The notes beneath the pieces were generated by a model. That model was not told where the DNA came from and did no database searches. It worked only from the letters and a program-made list of their open reading frames with translations. Shown here piece by piece: positions 27,637 to 36,695 of a stretch of DNA of 64,000 nucleotides. Position numbers and translations under genes: made by a program. Positions within the stretch are counted from its first letter, which is position 1; the number at the start of each line of letters is the position of its first letter. The DNA comes from Cryptobacterium curtum DSM 15641. Its GTDB lineage: Bacteria > Actinomycetota > Coriobacteriia > Coriobacteriales > Eggerthellaceae. The DNA lies in contig NC_013170.1 in the NCBI RefSeq assembly GCF_000023845.1, positions 1,094,501 through 1,158,500 of the forward strand, written 5' to 3'.

Positions 27637-28296
27637 ATGGCTCAGAAAATAGGAACGGTATTTTCCATTGCACAAGACAACCCACCCGTGCCCGGATGCA
27701 CGGTATCTTCCATTGTTTATGCAGCTGAAGCGGGGTCGGTGCTGTACTTTTCGCTTGCCCCGCAGACCGATATCAGTGCAGAAACCTATGGCTACCATAA
27801 GCTGATCCATGTTGAATCAGGAGCGCTGAGCGTTTTTACCCACGCGGGAGAGCACTGGGATGTGTCTGAGGGCCAAGTTATCCTCACACCGACAGACATT
27901 CCGGTTGGCATGCGATCAACCGAAGGATGCGTGTATACAGAAATCGAAATACGAAAGGAAACCGCGATGAACGACGTATTGAAACCAGGCGAAGTGCTCA
28001 AGCTTGCTGATCTCCTCCCCTATCAGGAAGGCAAGATCGTCAACATGGACTTGGCACATAACGACACCATGAAATTTGTTCTCATGAGTTTCGATGCCGG
28101 GTGCGGGCTCTCTGAACATTCTGCCCCTGGAGAAGCCTTGATTTTCGCTCTTGATGGCGAAGGCATCATCGGTTACGAAGGTCAAGAGCATGTTATCAAG
28201 GCAGGCGAGAACTTCAAGTTTGCGAAAAATGGCAAGCACTATGTAAAGGCAGAAAAGCCGTTCAAGATGGGCCTGTTGTTGTTGCTTTCAGAATAA
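27637..28296 (+). CDS. Double-cupin protein
   Basis: A 219-residue cytosolic protein with two beta-barrel cupin halves: residues 10-105 (ending HVESGALSVFTHAGEHWDVSEGQVILTPTDIPVGM) and 120-219 (FDAGCGLSEHSAPGEALIFALDGEGIIGYEGQEHVIKAGENFKFAKNGKHYVKAEKPFKM). The second half has the His and Glu of a metal site (SEHSAPGE). The second half begins MNDVLKPGEVLKLADLL, like stand-alone anaerobe cupins, so the gene looks like a fusion or duplication. The function is unknown. It sits between secY and adk, transcribed in the opposite direction. Confidence 0.8.
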   Translation: MAQKIGTVFSIAQDNPPVPGCTVSSIVYAAEAGSVLYFSLAPQTDISAETYGYHKLIHVESGALSVFTHAGEHWDVSEGQVILTPTDIPVGMRSTEGCVYTEIEIRKETAMNDVLKPGEVLKLADLLPYQEGKIVNMDLAHNDTMKFVLMSFDAGCGLSEHSAPGEALIFALDGEGIIGYEGQEHVIKAGENFKFAKNGKHYVKAEKPFKMGLLLLLSE

Positions 28297-28354
28297 GTAA
28301 GGGAAAGCAGTCAGAGCAGAGAAGCAGGGCAAAGAACAAAAGCATGTCTGATAG

Positions 28355-28387
28355 AGGGGCGCATGACGCAAGTCGGTGCCCCTTTTT
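28355..28387 (+). terminator. Terminator of the cupin gene
   Basis: AGGGGC (28355-28360) pairs with GCCCCT (28378-28383), followed by a run of five T, 60 bases after the cupin stop. Confidence 0.75.
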
Positions 28388-28546
28388 ATGTCCAAAGGCT
28401 ACACGCTTACTTAATAGAGAAGTCGCTCTCGAAACTATCGCGTATTCATTTGGCGCAAATAGGGTGTGAGACCTCTTGGTATAGCGGCTACTGAAGGCAA
28501 AGGTAGACAGCAGACGAACGGCCAGTAGATCATAACGTTAAATAAG

Positions 28547-28580
28547 AAGGCTGGCTTCGGGTACTTCCAAAGCCAGCCTT
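28547..28580. terminator. Bidirectional terminator, likely for secY operon
   Basis: A perfect 11-bp stem AAGGCTGGCTT / AAGCCAGCCTT with a 12-base loop. On the minus strand it is followed by CTTATTT, 133 bases after the secY stop, and on the plus strand by TTGTGTT. It would end the rplB-secY transcript before the cupin and adk. Confidence 0.7.
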
Positions 28581-28712
28581 TTGTGTTAAGCCCATTTCGC
28601 TTCGTCAGTCGCTCTAACGAAGTAACCACTATCTCTTAAAAGCAATAAACACATGCCTGCCGCTCACAGCTACTTTACTGCGCCCAACTGCCTTATAGAG
28701 TTTCTTGAGTAC

Positions 28713-29996
28713 CTACTTAAAGAAACCGTCGTAGTTGTACATCTTCAGCTGCGATTCAATCTTACTCATCGTATCAAGCGCAACGCCGATCATAATAAGG
28801 ATCGACGTGCCGCCAAATGTTTGAATAAGCTGGTTATTCGTAAACACAAAGAGAATGGATGGCACAACCGCAACCGCACCGATAAACATAGCGCCAGGAA
28901 GCGTTACGTGGCGGATAACATTCTTGATATAGGTCACGGTCGCTGAACCAGGACGAATACCAGGGATAAAGCCGCCTTGCTTGCGCAGGTTATCGGAAAG
29001 CTCTTCGGGATTGAACACCATCGACGTATAGAAATAAGCGAAGAAGATGATCAATCCGAATGTCATGATCCAGTTCAGCCAACCACTTGAAATCGCATTT
29101 GCAAAGACTTCAAGCCAGTCAACATTGAACAGAGCAGCAATCTGAGCGGGGAAATAAATTAAGCAACTCGCAAAGATAATGGGAATAACGCCCGCGGCAT
29201 TCACCTTCAGTGGAATGTAAGTGGACTGCCCGCCCATCATTTTACGACCCTGCACGCGTTTCGCGTAGCTTACCGGGATACGGCGCTGCGCGCGCTCCAT
29301 GAAGATAATCGCCGGGATGCAAATAGCAACCACAACGAGAATCAGCAACGTGATAGCCAGCCCCATACCAGCATCATCTTGGCTCGTTCCACTCGAGAAA
29401 ATAGCTGATGGAACACGAGAGACAATACTCGTAAAGATGATAAGTGACATACCATTACCGATGCCGCGCTGCGTAATAAGCTCGCCCATCCACATGATAA
29501 AGGCGGTGCCAGCTACCAGAGTAAACACGATAAGAATACTGGTAAGGGCATACGGTACTTGGTCAGAAAAGACCACGCCATAGCGAGCAGACTGGAACAG
29601 CAGCAGGTAACCAACCGCATTGAGCAGGCCCAAAGCAAGGGTCAGCCAACGAGTGGTCTGCGTGATCTTTTTACGGCCCGGTTCACCCTCTTTAGCCCAG
29701 CGTCCGACCGCAGGTACAACACCCTGCATAAGTTGCATGATGATTGAAGCGGTAATGTAGGGCATGATACCCAGCGCAAAGACACTGAAGTGAGACAGGG
29801 CACCACCGGAAAACACGTCAATCATCGTCATAGCCGCACCACCCGCTTGCTCGTATGCCTGAGCGAACGAAGCGAAGGGAATGCCCGGTACCGGGATAAA
29901 TGATCCAAGACGGTACAGGGCAAGAATTGCCAGCGTAAAGAGAATCTTGTTGCGTAGCTCCGGTACTTTAAATGCTTCTACCAGGGACTTTAGCAA
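28713..29996 (-). CDS. secY: Protein translocase subunit SecY
   Basis: SecY forms the protein-conducting channel. The 427-residue protein has ten membrane segments and family segments [28 protein letters not shown], and the cytoplasmic loop around [23 protein letters not shown]. The start is TTG, overlapping the rplO stop (TTGCTAA), which implies translational coupling to rplO; the resulting N-terminus [21 protein letters not shown] fits other SecY proteins. It is the last gene of its transcript. Confidence 0.97.
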   Translation of the reverse strand: MLKSLVEAFKVPELRNKILFTLAILALYRLGSFIPVPGIPFASFAQAYEQAGGAAMTMIDVFSGGALSHFSVFALGIMPYITASIIMQLMQGVVPAVGRWAKEGEPGRKKITQTTRWLTLALGLLNAVGYLLLFQSARYGVVFSDQVPYALTSILIVFTLVAGTAFIMWMGELITQRGIGNGMSLIIFTSIVSRVPSAIFSSGTSQDDAGMGLAITLLILVVVAICIPAIIFMERAQRRIPVSYAKRVQGRKMMGGQSTYIPLKVNAAGVIPIIFASCLIYFPAQIAALFNVDWLEVFANAISSGWLNWIMTFGLIIFFAYFYTSMVFNPEELSDNLRKQGGFIPGIRPGSATVTYIKNVIRHVTLPGAMFIGAVAVVPSILFVFTNNQLIQTFGGTSILIMIGVALDTMSKIESQLKMYNYDGFFK

Positions 29997-30439
29997 GGCA
30001 GCTCAACCTTTCCTCCGGCTGCCTCAATCTTCTTGGCAGCACTTGCGGAAACCTTATCAACCTTAACCGTAAGGGCCTTCGTGATTTCACCGTCACCGAG
30101 AACCTTCACGAGCGCATCCTCGTGCTTGATAATGCCTGCTGCAACTAAGGCTGCATTATCAATAACAGAACCCGCCTCGAATTTAGCTTCGAGACGCGAC
30201 ACGTTGACGGGCACATATTCTACGCGATTAATATTGCGGAAGCCCGGGAGTTTAGGCAGACGCATATACAGAGGAGTCTGACCACCCTCGAAACCGGGAC
30301 GCTTACCGCCACCAGAACGAGACTTCTGGCCATTCAAACCACGACCAGCAGTTTTACCCTTACCAGCTGCATGACCACGTCCAACACGTGTACGCTGCTT
30401 GCGCGAACCCGCTGCCGGGGTGAGATCCTTTAGTTCCAT
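29990..30439 (-). CDS. rplO: 50S ribosomal protein L15
   Basis: 149-residue L15 with the basic glycine-rich N-terminus ([31 protein letters not shown] in outline) that threads into 23S rRNA. ATG at 30439 with AAAGGAG upstream. Its stop overlaps the secY TTG. A 175-base hairpin chain separates it from rpmD, unusual for the spc operon. Confidence 0.96.
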   Translation of the reverse strand: MELKDLTPAAGSRKQRTRVGRGHAAGKGKTAGRGLNGQKSRSGGGKRPGFEGGQTPLYMRLPKLPGFRNINRVEYVPVNVSRLEAKFEAGSVIDNAALVAAGIIKHEDALVKVLGDGEITKALTVKVDKVSASAAKKIEAAGGKVELPC

Positions 30440-30462
30440 AAGTGCACTCCTTTTGCGCTGAT

Positions 30463-30599
30463 GCACGACACATACCGTCGTGCCTGCTGGCAGCTCGCCG
30501 CCAGCTAACTACCATTGTGGCTTTCAAAAAGCCACAGGGCAGGTAAGCCATTTGTATAGCTCGCCTGCCCCACCCCGCACGGGAAAACGTACCATGCGG
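30463..30599 (-). ncRNA. Chain of five hairpins between rpmD and rplO (structured leader)
   Basis: Five inverted repeats lie end to end: 30463-30483 (GCACGAC/GTCGTGC, perfect), 30486-30505 (GCTGGC/GCCAGC), 30516-30536 (TGTGGCTTT/AAAGCCACA, perfect), 30537-30570 (GGGCAGG/CCTGCCC) and 30575-30599 (CCGCA/TGCGG). Almost no base is left unpaired between them. They end 23 bases before the rplO ATG. An autoregulatory or processing role is inference. Confidence 0.6.
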
Positions 30600-30614
30600 A
30601 GAAATTACCTTACT

Positions 30615-30806
30615 TTAAGCCTCGGTAACCTCAACCAGATGCTTGACCTTAAAGATCATGCCGCGGGTTGATTCGTTATCAGGCAGATCGCGTTCTTTAC
30701 CGATACGGCCAAGACCCATACCTTTAAGAGTACGTTCTTGCGTGGCGGGACGGCCGATCGTGCTACGAACCTGCTTGACATGAAGCATTTTTTGCTTGCT
30801 CGCCAT
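30615..30806 (-). CDS. rpmD: 50S ribosomal protein L30
   Basis: 63-residue L30 (KMLHVKQVRSTIGRPATQERTLKGMGLGRIG...), normal length for bacteria. The ATG at 30806 follows GGAAGGAG in the rpsE tail, four bases after the rpsE stop. It is followed by the hairpin chain. Confidence 0.95.
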   Translation of the reverse strand: MASKQKMLHVKQVRSTIGRPATQERTLKGMGLGRIGKERDLPDNESTRGMIFKVKHLVEVTEA

Positions 30807-30810
30807 GCTG

Positions 30811-31332
30811 CTACTCCTTCCAGCCATAAATCTTGCTTACCGATAAGCCGCGGCGTGCTGCAACGTCCTCAGGGCTTTCCATAGCCTTGAGTCCCTCGGC
30901 GGTTGCCTTAACAACATTCATCACGTTGTCGGTGCCCAGCGACTTAGCAAAGACGTCTTTTACGCCAGCGAGTTCCATGACAGCACGGGCAGCACCACCA
31001 GCGATAACGCCTGTACCAGGAGTTGCTGGCTTGATGAGCACACGCCCTGCGCCATACGTCCCAATGATTTCATGAGGGAGCGTACCCTCAGCAGTCAGCG
31101 GAACCTTAAACATGTTCTTTTTTGCGTCTTCAATACCCTTGCGAATAGCAACAGGCACTTCCTGGGACTTGCCCATGCCAATGCCCACATTGCCGTTGCC
31201 GTCGCCAACAACCACCAAAGCAGTGAGGCCAAAACGACGACCACCCTTGACTACCTTGGAAACGCGGTTGATATAGACGACACGTTCCTGCAGTTCAGGC
31301 ACGTCGGACTGATGTTCTTGCTTACGAGCCAT
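30811..31332 (-). CDS. rpsE: 30S ribosomal protein S5
   Basis: 173-residue S5 with the double-stranded-RNA-binding N-domain ([45 protein letters not shown] in outline) and the C-terminal fold with [27 protein letters not shown]5 takes part in decoding fidelity. AGGAGAGG precedes the ATG. It follows rplR directly in spc order. Confidence 0.97.
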   Translation of the reverse strand: MARKQEHQSDVPELQERVVYINRVSKVVKGGRRFGLTALVVVGDGNGNVGIGMGKSQEVPVAIRKGIEDAKKNMFKVPLTAEGTLPHEIIGTYGAGRVLIKPATPGTGVIAGGAARAVMELAGVKDVFAKSLGTDNVMNVVKATAEGLKAMESPEDVAARRGLSVSKIYGWKE

Positions 31333-31343
31333 TGTACCCTCTC

Positions 31344-31712
31344 CTAGAATTTCAAGCCTGCTTCGCGGGCTGCCTCGGCCAAAGCCTTAACACGCCCGTG
31401 ATACAGATGGCCGCCACGATCGAAGACGACCTCGGTAATGCCGGCTTCAATGGCTTTCTTGCCAATGATTTCGCCCAAGACGCCAGCGCCTTCGACGTTT
31501 GCGCCGCTCTTACCCGTTGCCTTGAAATCAGGGCCAAGAGTAGAGACTGCGCAGAGCGTCTTGCGATCGACATCGTCAACGATCTGAACATAGACATTGG
31601 AATTGCTGCGCGTAACACACAGACGAGGACGAGCAGACGTACCAAATACCTTGCCGCGAACACGGGTGTGACGGCGACGTAAGCTTGCTTGCTTTTTCTG
31701 AAGCTTCTTCAT
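31344..31712 (-). CDS. rplR: 50S ribosomal protein L18
   Basis: 122-residue 5S rRNA-binding protein with [36 protein letters not shown]. The ATG at 31712 with AAGGGAA upstream is preferred to one five codons earlier. Gene order rplF-rplR-rpsE is standard. Confidence 0.95.
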   Translation of the reverse strand: MKKLQKKQASLRRRHTRVRGKVFGTSARPRLCVTRSNSNVYVQIVDDVDRKTLCAVSTLGPDFKATGKSGANVEGAGVLGEIIGKKAIEAGITEVVFDRGGHLYHGRVKALAEAAREAGLKF

Positions 31713-31733
31713 AACGATTCCCTTCACCCGCTG

Positions 31734-32276
31734 CTATTCGGACTTGGCAGCTTTGCCAAGCTTGCGACGGACATGTTCGCCTTCATAGCGGATACCCTTG
31801 CCCTTGTATGGTTCGGGCTTGCGCCATGCGCGCACATTGGCAGCGATTTGGCCAACAGCTTCTTTACTTGGACCCTTGACAAGGATCTCTGTCGGACTGG
31901 GTACCTCAAAGACAATGCCAGCGGGCGGTTCGATAACAACAGGATGGGAAAAGCCCAACTGCATTTCAAGATTCTTGCCCTTAAGCGCCGCACGATACCC
32001 AACGCCTACCAGTTCAAGCTTTTTGCTGAAGCCTTCAGAAGCGCCGATAACCATGTTGTGAATTAGGGTACGTGTCAGTCCGTGAAGGCTCTTAGCTTCA
32101 CGTGAATCGTCAGGACGGGAAACGATAATGGAATCGCCTTCCTGGCTAATACTCATAAGAGGGTTAAATGAACGAGTCAATTCACCCTGCTTGCCCTTGA
32201 CGGTAACGGTATGACCGTCAATCTTGACATCGACACCCGAAGGGACGACGACAGGTTGTTTACCGATACGAGACAT
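31734..32276 (-). CDS. rplF: 50S ribosomal protein L6
   Basis: 180-residue L6 with its two repeated domains; family segments MSRIGKQPVVVPSGVDV and the C-terminal GPSKEAVGQIAANVRAWRKPEPYKGKGIRYEGEHVRRKLGK in outline. A strong ribosome site (AAGGGAG) precedes the ATG. Confidence 0.97.
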   Translation of the reverse strand: MSRIGKQPVVVPSGVDVKIDGHTVTVKGKQGELTRSFNPLMSISQEGDSIIVSRPDDSREAKSLHGLTRTLIHNMVIGASEGFSKKLELVGVGYRAALKGKNLEMQLGFSHPVVIEPPAGIVFEVPSPTEILVKGPSKEAVGQIAANVRAWRKPEPYKGKGIRYEGEHVRRKLGKAAKSE

Positions 32277-32291
32277 ACTATCGCTCCCTTC

Positions 32292-32690
32292 TTACCAAAT
32301 GTAGGCGATGACTTCACCGCCGATGCCCTTTTTGCGAGCATCGCGATCGGCCATTACGCCAGCGGATGTAGAGATAACAGCAGTACCGAGGCCGCCAAGC
32401 ACGCGAGGCAGCTCGTCTTTACCTGCATAGATGCGCAGACCAGGCTTGCTGATGCGCTTAATACCGCGAATAGTGCGTTCCTTCTTTTCGCCGTATTTCA
32501 GCGTAATCTCAAGGATATCGCGCGGCTTGGCCGGTTCAATTTCATAGCCGGCAATATAGCCCTCTTCGCGCATGATGCGGGCGATCTCAACAAGCTTCTT
32601 GCTTGAAGGCATCGACACCGTATCCTTGCCTGCAGAGTGAGCGTTACGCACGCGCGTAAGCATATCTGCAATGGGGTCATTCATGCTCAT
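32292..32690 (-). CDS. rpsH: 30S ribosomal protein S8
   Basis: 132-residue S8 ([23 protein letters not shown]...; C-terminus [22 protein letters not shown]). The ATG at 32690 lies six bases after AAAGGAGC; a second ATG two codons later would also fit. In E. coli S8 represses the spc operon through its mRNA; no such site was identified here. Confidence 0.96.
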   Translation of the reverse strand: MSMNDPIADMLTRVRNAHSAGKDTVSMPSSKKLVEIARIMREEGYIAGYEIEPAKPRDILEITLKYGEKKERTIRGIKRISKPGLRIYAGKDELPRVLGGLGTAVISTSAGVMADRDARKKGIGGEVIAYIW

Positions 32691-32795
32691 TGTTGCTCCT
32701 TTAACTCGTGATGAGTCGAAAATGCGGTTCATCGACACCCTTGGCGCCGATGCCTCCATTAACGGCACACCTGATAAAACGAAAGCTTCTCGGGC

Positions 32796-32981
32796 CTACC
32801 ACGATGCTTTCGTCACACCAGGAAGTTCGCCCTTGTTTGCCAGCTCGCGTAGGCACACGCGGCACAGACCGAACTTGCGGTAGTACGCGCGGGGACGGCC
32901 GCAACGGCTGCAGCGATTATGCTGGCGCGTCGAAAACTTCGGCTCGCGCTTCGCTTTGGCGATCATCGATTTCTTAGCCAT
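32796..32981 (-). CDS. rpsN: 30S ribosomal protein S14, zinc type
   Basis: 61-residue short S14 with CxxC-x12-CxxC (CSRCGRP... CRVCLRE), the zinc-binding form, encoded inside the spc operon. AAGGA precedes the ATG. A 105-base spacer follows before rpsH, longer than usual for this pair. Confidence 0.96.
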   Translation of the reverse strand: MAKKSMIAKAKREPKFSTRQHNRCSRCGRPRAYYRKFGLCRVCLRELANKGELPGVTKASW

Positions 32982-33024
32982 TCAAATCCTTCTTTCTTCA
33001 ACCGGCTTATATAAGCTCAGTCGC

Positions 33025-33567
33025 TTAATCCGTAAACGGGAAACCCAAGGCGTCGAAGAGAGCCTTGGCAGTCGCGTCATCTTCAGCAGTAGTAACGAAG
33101 GTAATATCCATACCGCGGGTGCGGTCGATTTTATCGTAGTCGATCTCGGGAAAGATCAGCTGCTCGGTAATACCCAGCGTGTAATTCCCATGAGAGTCAA
33201 AACTCTTGGGCGAAATACCGCGAAAGTCGCGAACGCGTGGCAAGGCTGTTGCAAGCAAGCGATCGAGGAATTCCCACATACGGTCGCCACGCAGGGTTAC
33301 CTTACAGCCAATAGCCTGTCCTTCACGCACATGAAAACCAGCGATGGATTTCTTAGCACGTGTGATCATAGGCTGCTGACCGGTAATAACACGCATGTCA
33401 GAGATAGCAGCATCGAGCAACTTCGAGTCGCCAGCTGCAGCACCAACACCCATGTTTACTACGATCTTTTCAAGACGCGGTACCTGATTGACATTAGTCA
33501 AAGACAGATCAGATGCCAGCTTCGGCACAATTTCGCTCTGGTACCTTTCTTTCAAACGAGGAGTCAT
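33025..33567 (-). CDS. rplE: 50S ribosomal protein L5
   Basis: 180-residue 5S rRNA-binding L5 ([14 protein letters not shown]..., [21 protein letters not shown]-like [15 protein letters not shown]). The ATG at 33567 stands nine bases after GGAAGGA; an ATG three codons upstream touches the ribosome site and is less likely. A 119-base hairpin-containing spacer separates it from rplX. Confidence 0.95.
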   Translation of the reverse strand: MTPRLKERYQSEIVPKLASDLSLTNVNQVPRLEKIVVNMGVGAAAGDSKLLDAAISDMRVITGQQPMITRAKKSIAGFHVREGQAIGCKVTLRGDRMWEFLDRLLATALPRVRDFRGISPKSFDSHGNYTLGITEQLIFPEIDYDKIDRTRGMDITFVTTAEDDATAKALFDALGFPFTD

Positions 33568-33594
33568 AGTTTGCATTCCTTCCGATGATTTGAA

Positions 33595-33635
33595 CGCAGG
33601 ATTACCGACCCTGCGTCCCCCACATTTTGTGAGGG
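33595..33635 (-). promoter_or_regulatory. Paired hairpins in the rplX-rplE spacer
   Basis: CGCAGG/CCTGCG (33595-33615, perfect 6 bp) is followed at once by a second stem at 33617-33635 (CCC-CAC / GTG-GGG with one mismatch). They lie 28 bases upstream of the rplE start. A weaker version of the hairpin chains in front of rplO and rplK. Confidence 0.45.
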
Positions 33636-33686
33636 TCATAAGCTCACGGCACCCAAAGAGCGCCCTGAACGTGTTGCACAGCGCTG

Positions 33687-34004
33687 CTAATCGATATCAG
33701 CGCCGCACTTTTTGCAAACGCGAATCTTTTTACCGTCTTCGCGCTTGATGCTAAAGCGTGTTGCCTTGCCACATTTGGGGCACACAAGTGCCACGTTCGA
33801 CACGTGGATAGGTGCTTCAATGTGACTTAAGCCACCCTGCGGGTTAGCCTGCGTTGGACGCTGGGCCTTTGTGACCATGCCAACCTTTTCTACCACGACG
33901 CGATTGCGCTGAGGGAGCGAGCGGATGACAGTTGATTCAACGCCCTTGTCCTTGCCGGCAAGAACCTTGACCTTATCGCCCTTTTTGATATTCATTGTGG
34001 TCAT
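33687..34004 (-). CDS. rplX: 50S ribosomal protein L24
   Basis: 105-residue L24 with the KOW motif ([22 protein letters not shown]) and an unusual-looking but common CxxC pair set near the C-terminus (CPKCGK ... CKKCGAD), suggesting zinc binding. AAGGAGGG lies eight bases before the ATG at 34004. Confidence 0.96.
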   Translation of the reverse strand: MTTMNIKKGDKVKVLAGKDKGVESTVIRSLPQRNRVVVEKVGMVTKAQRPTQANPQGGLSHIEAPIHVSNVALVCPKCGKATRFSIKREDGKKIRVCKKCGADID

Positions 34005-34018
34005 TTGCGCTTCCCTCC

Positions 34019-34387
34019 TTACAGCGTCTCAGGTGCCAGAGACACGATTTTCATGTACTTTTTGTCACGCAGTTCGCGAGCGACCGGCCCGAAAATACGC
34101 GTGCCGCGCGGTGCGCCTGATGCGTCGATAAGGACGCAGGCGTTTTGGTCGAAGCGGATGTAGCTACCGTCAGAACGGCGTACTTCCTTCTTCTGGCGGA
34201 CTACCACGCATCGGACAACTTCGCCCTTCTTCACCTGGCCGTTGGGGATAGCTTCCTTAACGCTACAGATGATGACATCACCAAGGCCTGCATAGCGGCG
34301 CTTTGAGCCACCCAGAACCTTGATGCACTGCACCTTGCGAGCGCCGGAGTTATCGGCCACTGCGAGCATGGTTTGCATCTGAATCAT
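34019..34387 (-). CDS. rplN: 50S ribosomal protein L14
   Basis: 122-residue L14, the most conserved r-protein fold ([37 protein letters not shown] in outline). Sits between rpsQ and rplX in standard order. Confidence 0.97.
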   Translation of the reverse strand: MIQMQTMLAVADNSGARKVQCIKVLGGSKRRYAGLGDVIICSVKEAIPNGQVKKGEVVRCVVVRQKKEVRRSDGSYIRFDQNACVLIDASGAPRGTRIFGPVARELRDKKYMKIVSLAPETL

Positions 34388-34427
34388 TGATTAAACCTAC
34401 CTTCTCGTTGAGTTCGCACGAGGCAAA

Positions 34428-34688
34428 CTACTTGGCCTTCTCCACGATCTCAATAAGACGCCAGTGCTTCATCTTTGACAGCGGCCGCGTCTCCATGATG
34501 CGGACCGTGTCGCCAAGACCGGCTTCATTGTTCTCGTCGTGTGTATGGAACTTCTTCGTGGTCGTCATCATCTTGCCGTAGACACGATGCGGTTTACGCT
34601 CTTTGACTTCAACGACGCACGTCTTATCGCCAGAAATGCTCACCACGAGGCCCTGGCGAACTTTGCGAGAGTTTCGTTCTTCACTCAT
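34428..34688 (-). CDS. rpsQ: 30S ribosomal protein S17
   Basis: 86-residue S17 with [20 protein letters not shown] and the [20 protein letters not shown] segment. It binds 16S rRNA as an early assembly protein. The gene is 35 bases downstream of rpmC. Confidence 0.96.
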   Translation of the reverse strand: MSEERNSRKVRQGLVVSISGDKTCVVEVKERKPHRVYGKMMTTTKKFHTHDENNEAGLGDTVRIMETRPLSKMKHWRLIEIVEKAK

Positions 34689-34723
34689 GCTTCGCTCATA
34701 ATCCTTTCAGTTCGCTCTTGGTC

Positions 34724-34918
34724 TTAAGCGGAGAGCTCACGGGCGCGCATCTCGGTAAGGATGCGTGCGATGTCTTTCTTTACCTGCTTAACGCGCGAGG
34801 TGTTATCCAGCTGGCTGGTGGCCATCTGAAAGCGGAGGTTGAACAGCTCGGCACGAGCTTCCTTCAGCTTAACCTGCAAATCGTCAGCAGAGAGCTCACG
34901 GATCTCACTTGCCTTCAT
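34724..34918 (-). CDS. rpmC: 50S ribosomal protein L29
   Basis: 64-residue coiled-coil L29 at the exit tunnel ([36 protein letters not shown] in outline). Its ATG overlaps the rplP stop as TAATG, so translation is coupled. Confidence 0.96.
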   Translation of the reverse strand: MKASEIRELSADDLQVKLKEARAELFNLRFQMATSQLDNTSRVKQVKKDIARILTEMRARELSA

Positions 34919-35340
34919 TATTTCTGACCCTCCGTTTCGCGGGTAACAATCTTGCACTTGATCGGCAGCTTGTTGATGGCCAGGCGGCAAGCTTCTTTGG
35001 CAGTCGCCTCGTCAACGCCGCCAATCTCGAACATGATGCGACCGGGCTTAACCACGGCCACCCACCCTTCAGGGTTACCTTTACCTGAACCCATACGAGT
35101 TTCAGCCGGCTTGCTCGTGATTGGTTTATCAGGGAAGATGGTGATCCACACGTGGCCGCCACGCTTCATTTGACGGGTAATAGCAACACGGGCTGCTTCG
35201 ATCTGGCGGTTTGTAATCCAATGAGCTTCAAGAGCCTGGATACCCCATTCGCCATGATTGAGCCGTGTGCCACCCTTGGCACGACCCTTCATAGAGCCGC
35301 GCTGCACCTTGCGGTGCTTAACACGCTTAGGTACGAGCAT
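34918..35340 (-). CDS. rplP: 50S ribosomal protein L16
   Basis: 140-residue L16, near the A site ([32 protein letters not shown] in outline; C-terminal [13 protein letters not shown]). The stop is one base from rpsC-side start geometry: it abuts rpsC upstream with no gap and overlaps rpmC downstream. Confidence 0.97.
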   Translation of the reverse strand: MLVPKRVKHRKVQRGSMKGRAKGGTRLNHGEWGIQALEAHWITNRQIEAARVAITRQMKRGGHVWITIFPDKPITSKPAETRMGSGKGNPEGWVAVVKPGRIMFEIGGVDEATAKEACRLAINKLPIKCKIVTRETEGQK

Positions 35341-36048
35341 TTACTTATTCCCCCTATCGTTATTGCGACGACGGTTCGGGCGAGAGCTGGTTCCTTCAAG
35401 TGCAGGCTCAGGAAGTTTCTGACCTGGCAGCACTTCGCCGTGATAGACCCACACCTGCACACCAATAGCACCCATCTGAGTGTTGGCGGTGGTGAAGCCA
35501 TAGTCGATCTTGGCACGCAGGGTATGCAGAGGCACACGGCCTTCGCGATACCATTCGCGGCGGCTCATTTCGGCACCGCCCAGGCGACCAGCACACTGAA
35601 TACGGATGCCCTGAGCACCACTTTTACGCGCGGACTGAACAGCCTTGCGCATCGCGCGGCGGAATGCCACACGGCCTTCAAGCTGCTCGGCAACGGACTG
35701 AGCAATAAGGTTTGCATCAAGCTCAGGACGCTTGATTTCAATAACCTCAACGCTAATCGGACCGTCGGCAACCTGAGAGAGCTTCTTGCGCAGCGTGTCG
35801 ATCTCGGCGCCTTTCTTGCCGATTACCACACCGGGGCGCGCAGTCGTAATAACAACTTTGATCTTGTCGCCAGCGCGCTCGATCTCTACCTTAGAGACGG
35901 CGGCACGGGTGAGATATCCATCAAGGAATCGACGAATAGCCAAGTCGTTTTCGAGGGTCTTCGCGTAGTCCTTATCGGCATACCAACGGCTACGCCAGTT
36001 CTCGATAACACCGATACGGAAGCCGGTGGGGCTGACTTTTTGTCCCAT
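35341..36048 (-). CDS. rpsC: 30S ribosomal protein S3
   Basis: 235-residue S3 of the mRNA entry channel with KH domain (VVITTARPGVVIGKKGAEIDTLRKKL) and C-terminal domain (IRIQCAGRLGGAEMSRREWYREGRVPLHTLRA). The ATG at 36048 gives MGQKVSPTGFRIG; the 41-codon open extension upstream overlaps rplV and is not coding. A basic tail (SSRPNRRRNNDRGNK) ends the protein. Confidence 0.97.
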   Translation of the reverse strand: MGQKVSPTGFRIGVIENWRSRWYADKDYAKTLENDLAIRRFLDGYLTRAAVSKVEIERAGDKIKVVITTARPGVVIGKKGAEIDTLRKKLSQVADGPISVEVIEIKRPELDANLIAQSVAEQLEGRVAFRRAMRKAVQSARKSGAQGIRIQCAGRLGGAEMSRREWYREGRVPLHTLRAKIDYGFTTANTQMGAIGVQVWVYHGEVLPGQKLPEPALEGTSSRPNRRRNNDRGNK

Positions 36049-36052
36049 GTGT

Positions 36053-36394
36053 TTATGCCTCCTCTCGGGTAGAAACGATAACGGTGATATGACTCGTACG
36101 CTTGCGGATGCGAGCTGCTGAACCCTTAGCACGGGGACGAATGCGCTTGAGGGTTGGACCCTCGTCCACATAGGCCGCTTTTACATAGAGTTGAGCGGGA
36201 TTAGCCTGATGATTATGTTCGGCATTCGCAACAGCCGAATTCATAACCTTTTCGACATCCTCGGCGATAGCACGGGTCGTGAATGCGAGGACCTCACGAG
36301 CGCGCACAATATCCTTGCCGCGGATCTGATCGACAACGACACGCGCCTTACGAGGAGAGACGCGCACATAGCGAGCAACTGCTTTAGCTTCCAT
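36053..36394 (-). CDS. rplV: 50S ribosomal protein L22
   Basis: 113-residue L22 lining the exit tunnel ([28 protein letters not shown]... ; loop [27 protein letters not shown]). Four bases separate it from rpsC. Confidence 0.97.
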   Translation of the reverse strand: MEAKAVARYVRVSPRKARVVVDQIRGKDIVRAREVLAFTTRAIAEDVEKVMNSAVANAEHNHQANPAQLYVKAAYVDEGPTLKRIRPRAKGSAARIRKRTSHITVIVSTREEA

Positions 36395-36408
36395 GTTCTA
36401 TCCTCTCC

Positions 36409-36669
36409 TTATTTCTTGGCGTGACCGCGGAATGTGCGGGTTGGCGCAAATTCACCAAGCTTGTGACCAACCATAGACTCGGTAATGTATACCGGCACAT
36501 GCTTGCGTCCATCGTGTACAGCGATGGTATGCCCTACCATCTCGGGGAAGATGGTGCTCGAACGAGACCAGGTCTTCACAACATCCTTCGTACCAGCCTC
36601 GTTCATCGCATCGATGCGGCTGAGAAGGCGGGGCTCCACAAAGGGGCCTTTTTTCAAACTTCTGCTCAC
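36409..36669 (-). CDS. rpsS: 30S ribosomal protein S19
   Basis: 86-residue S19 of the 30S head ([19 protein letters not shown]..., [30 protein letters not shown] in outline). Standard place between rplB and rplV. Confidence 0.97.
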   Translation of the reverse strand: MSRSLKKGPFVEPRLLSRIDAMNEAGTKDVVKTWSRSSTIFPEMVGHTIAVHDGRKHVPVYITESMVGHKLGEFAPTRTFRGHAKK

Positions 36670-36695
36670 AGTGATAACTCCTTAACGCCTCTGCG

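Larger units (their letters stand above)
28297..28712. other. Convergent spacer, 416 bases
   Basis: Between cupin and secY (convergent). It holds two hairpin terminators (28355-28387 and 28547-28580). I see no gene in the remainder; short frames here lack ribosome sites. Confidence 0.5.

Noticed and set aside
35152-36072. 306-codon plus-strand open frame across rpsC/rplP
   Set aside because: It is antisense to secure ribosomal protein genes and is explained by their codon bias.
36049-36171. N-terminally extended S3
   Set aside because: The extra 41 codons overlap rplV and MGQKVSPTGFRIG is the family N-terminus.
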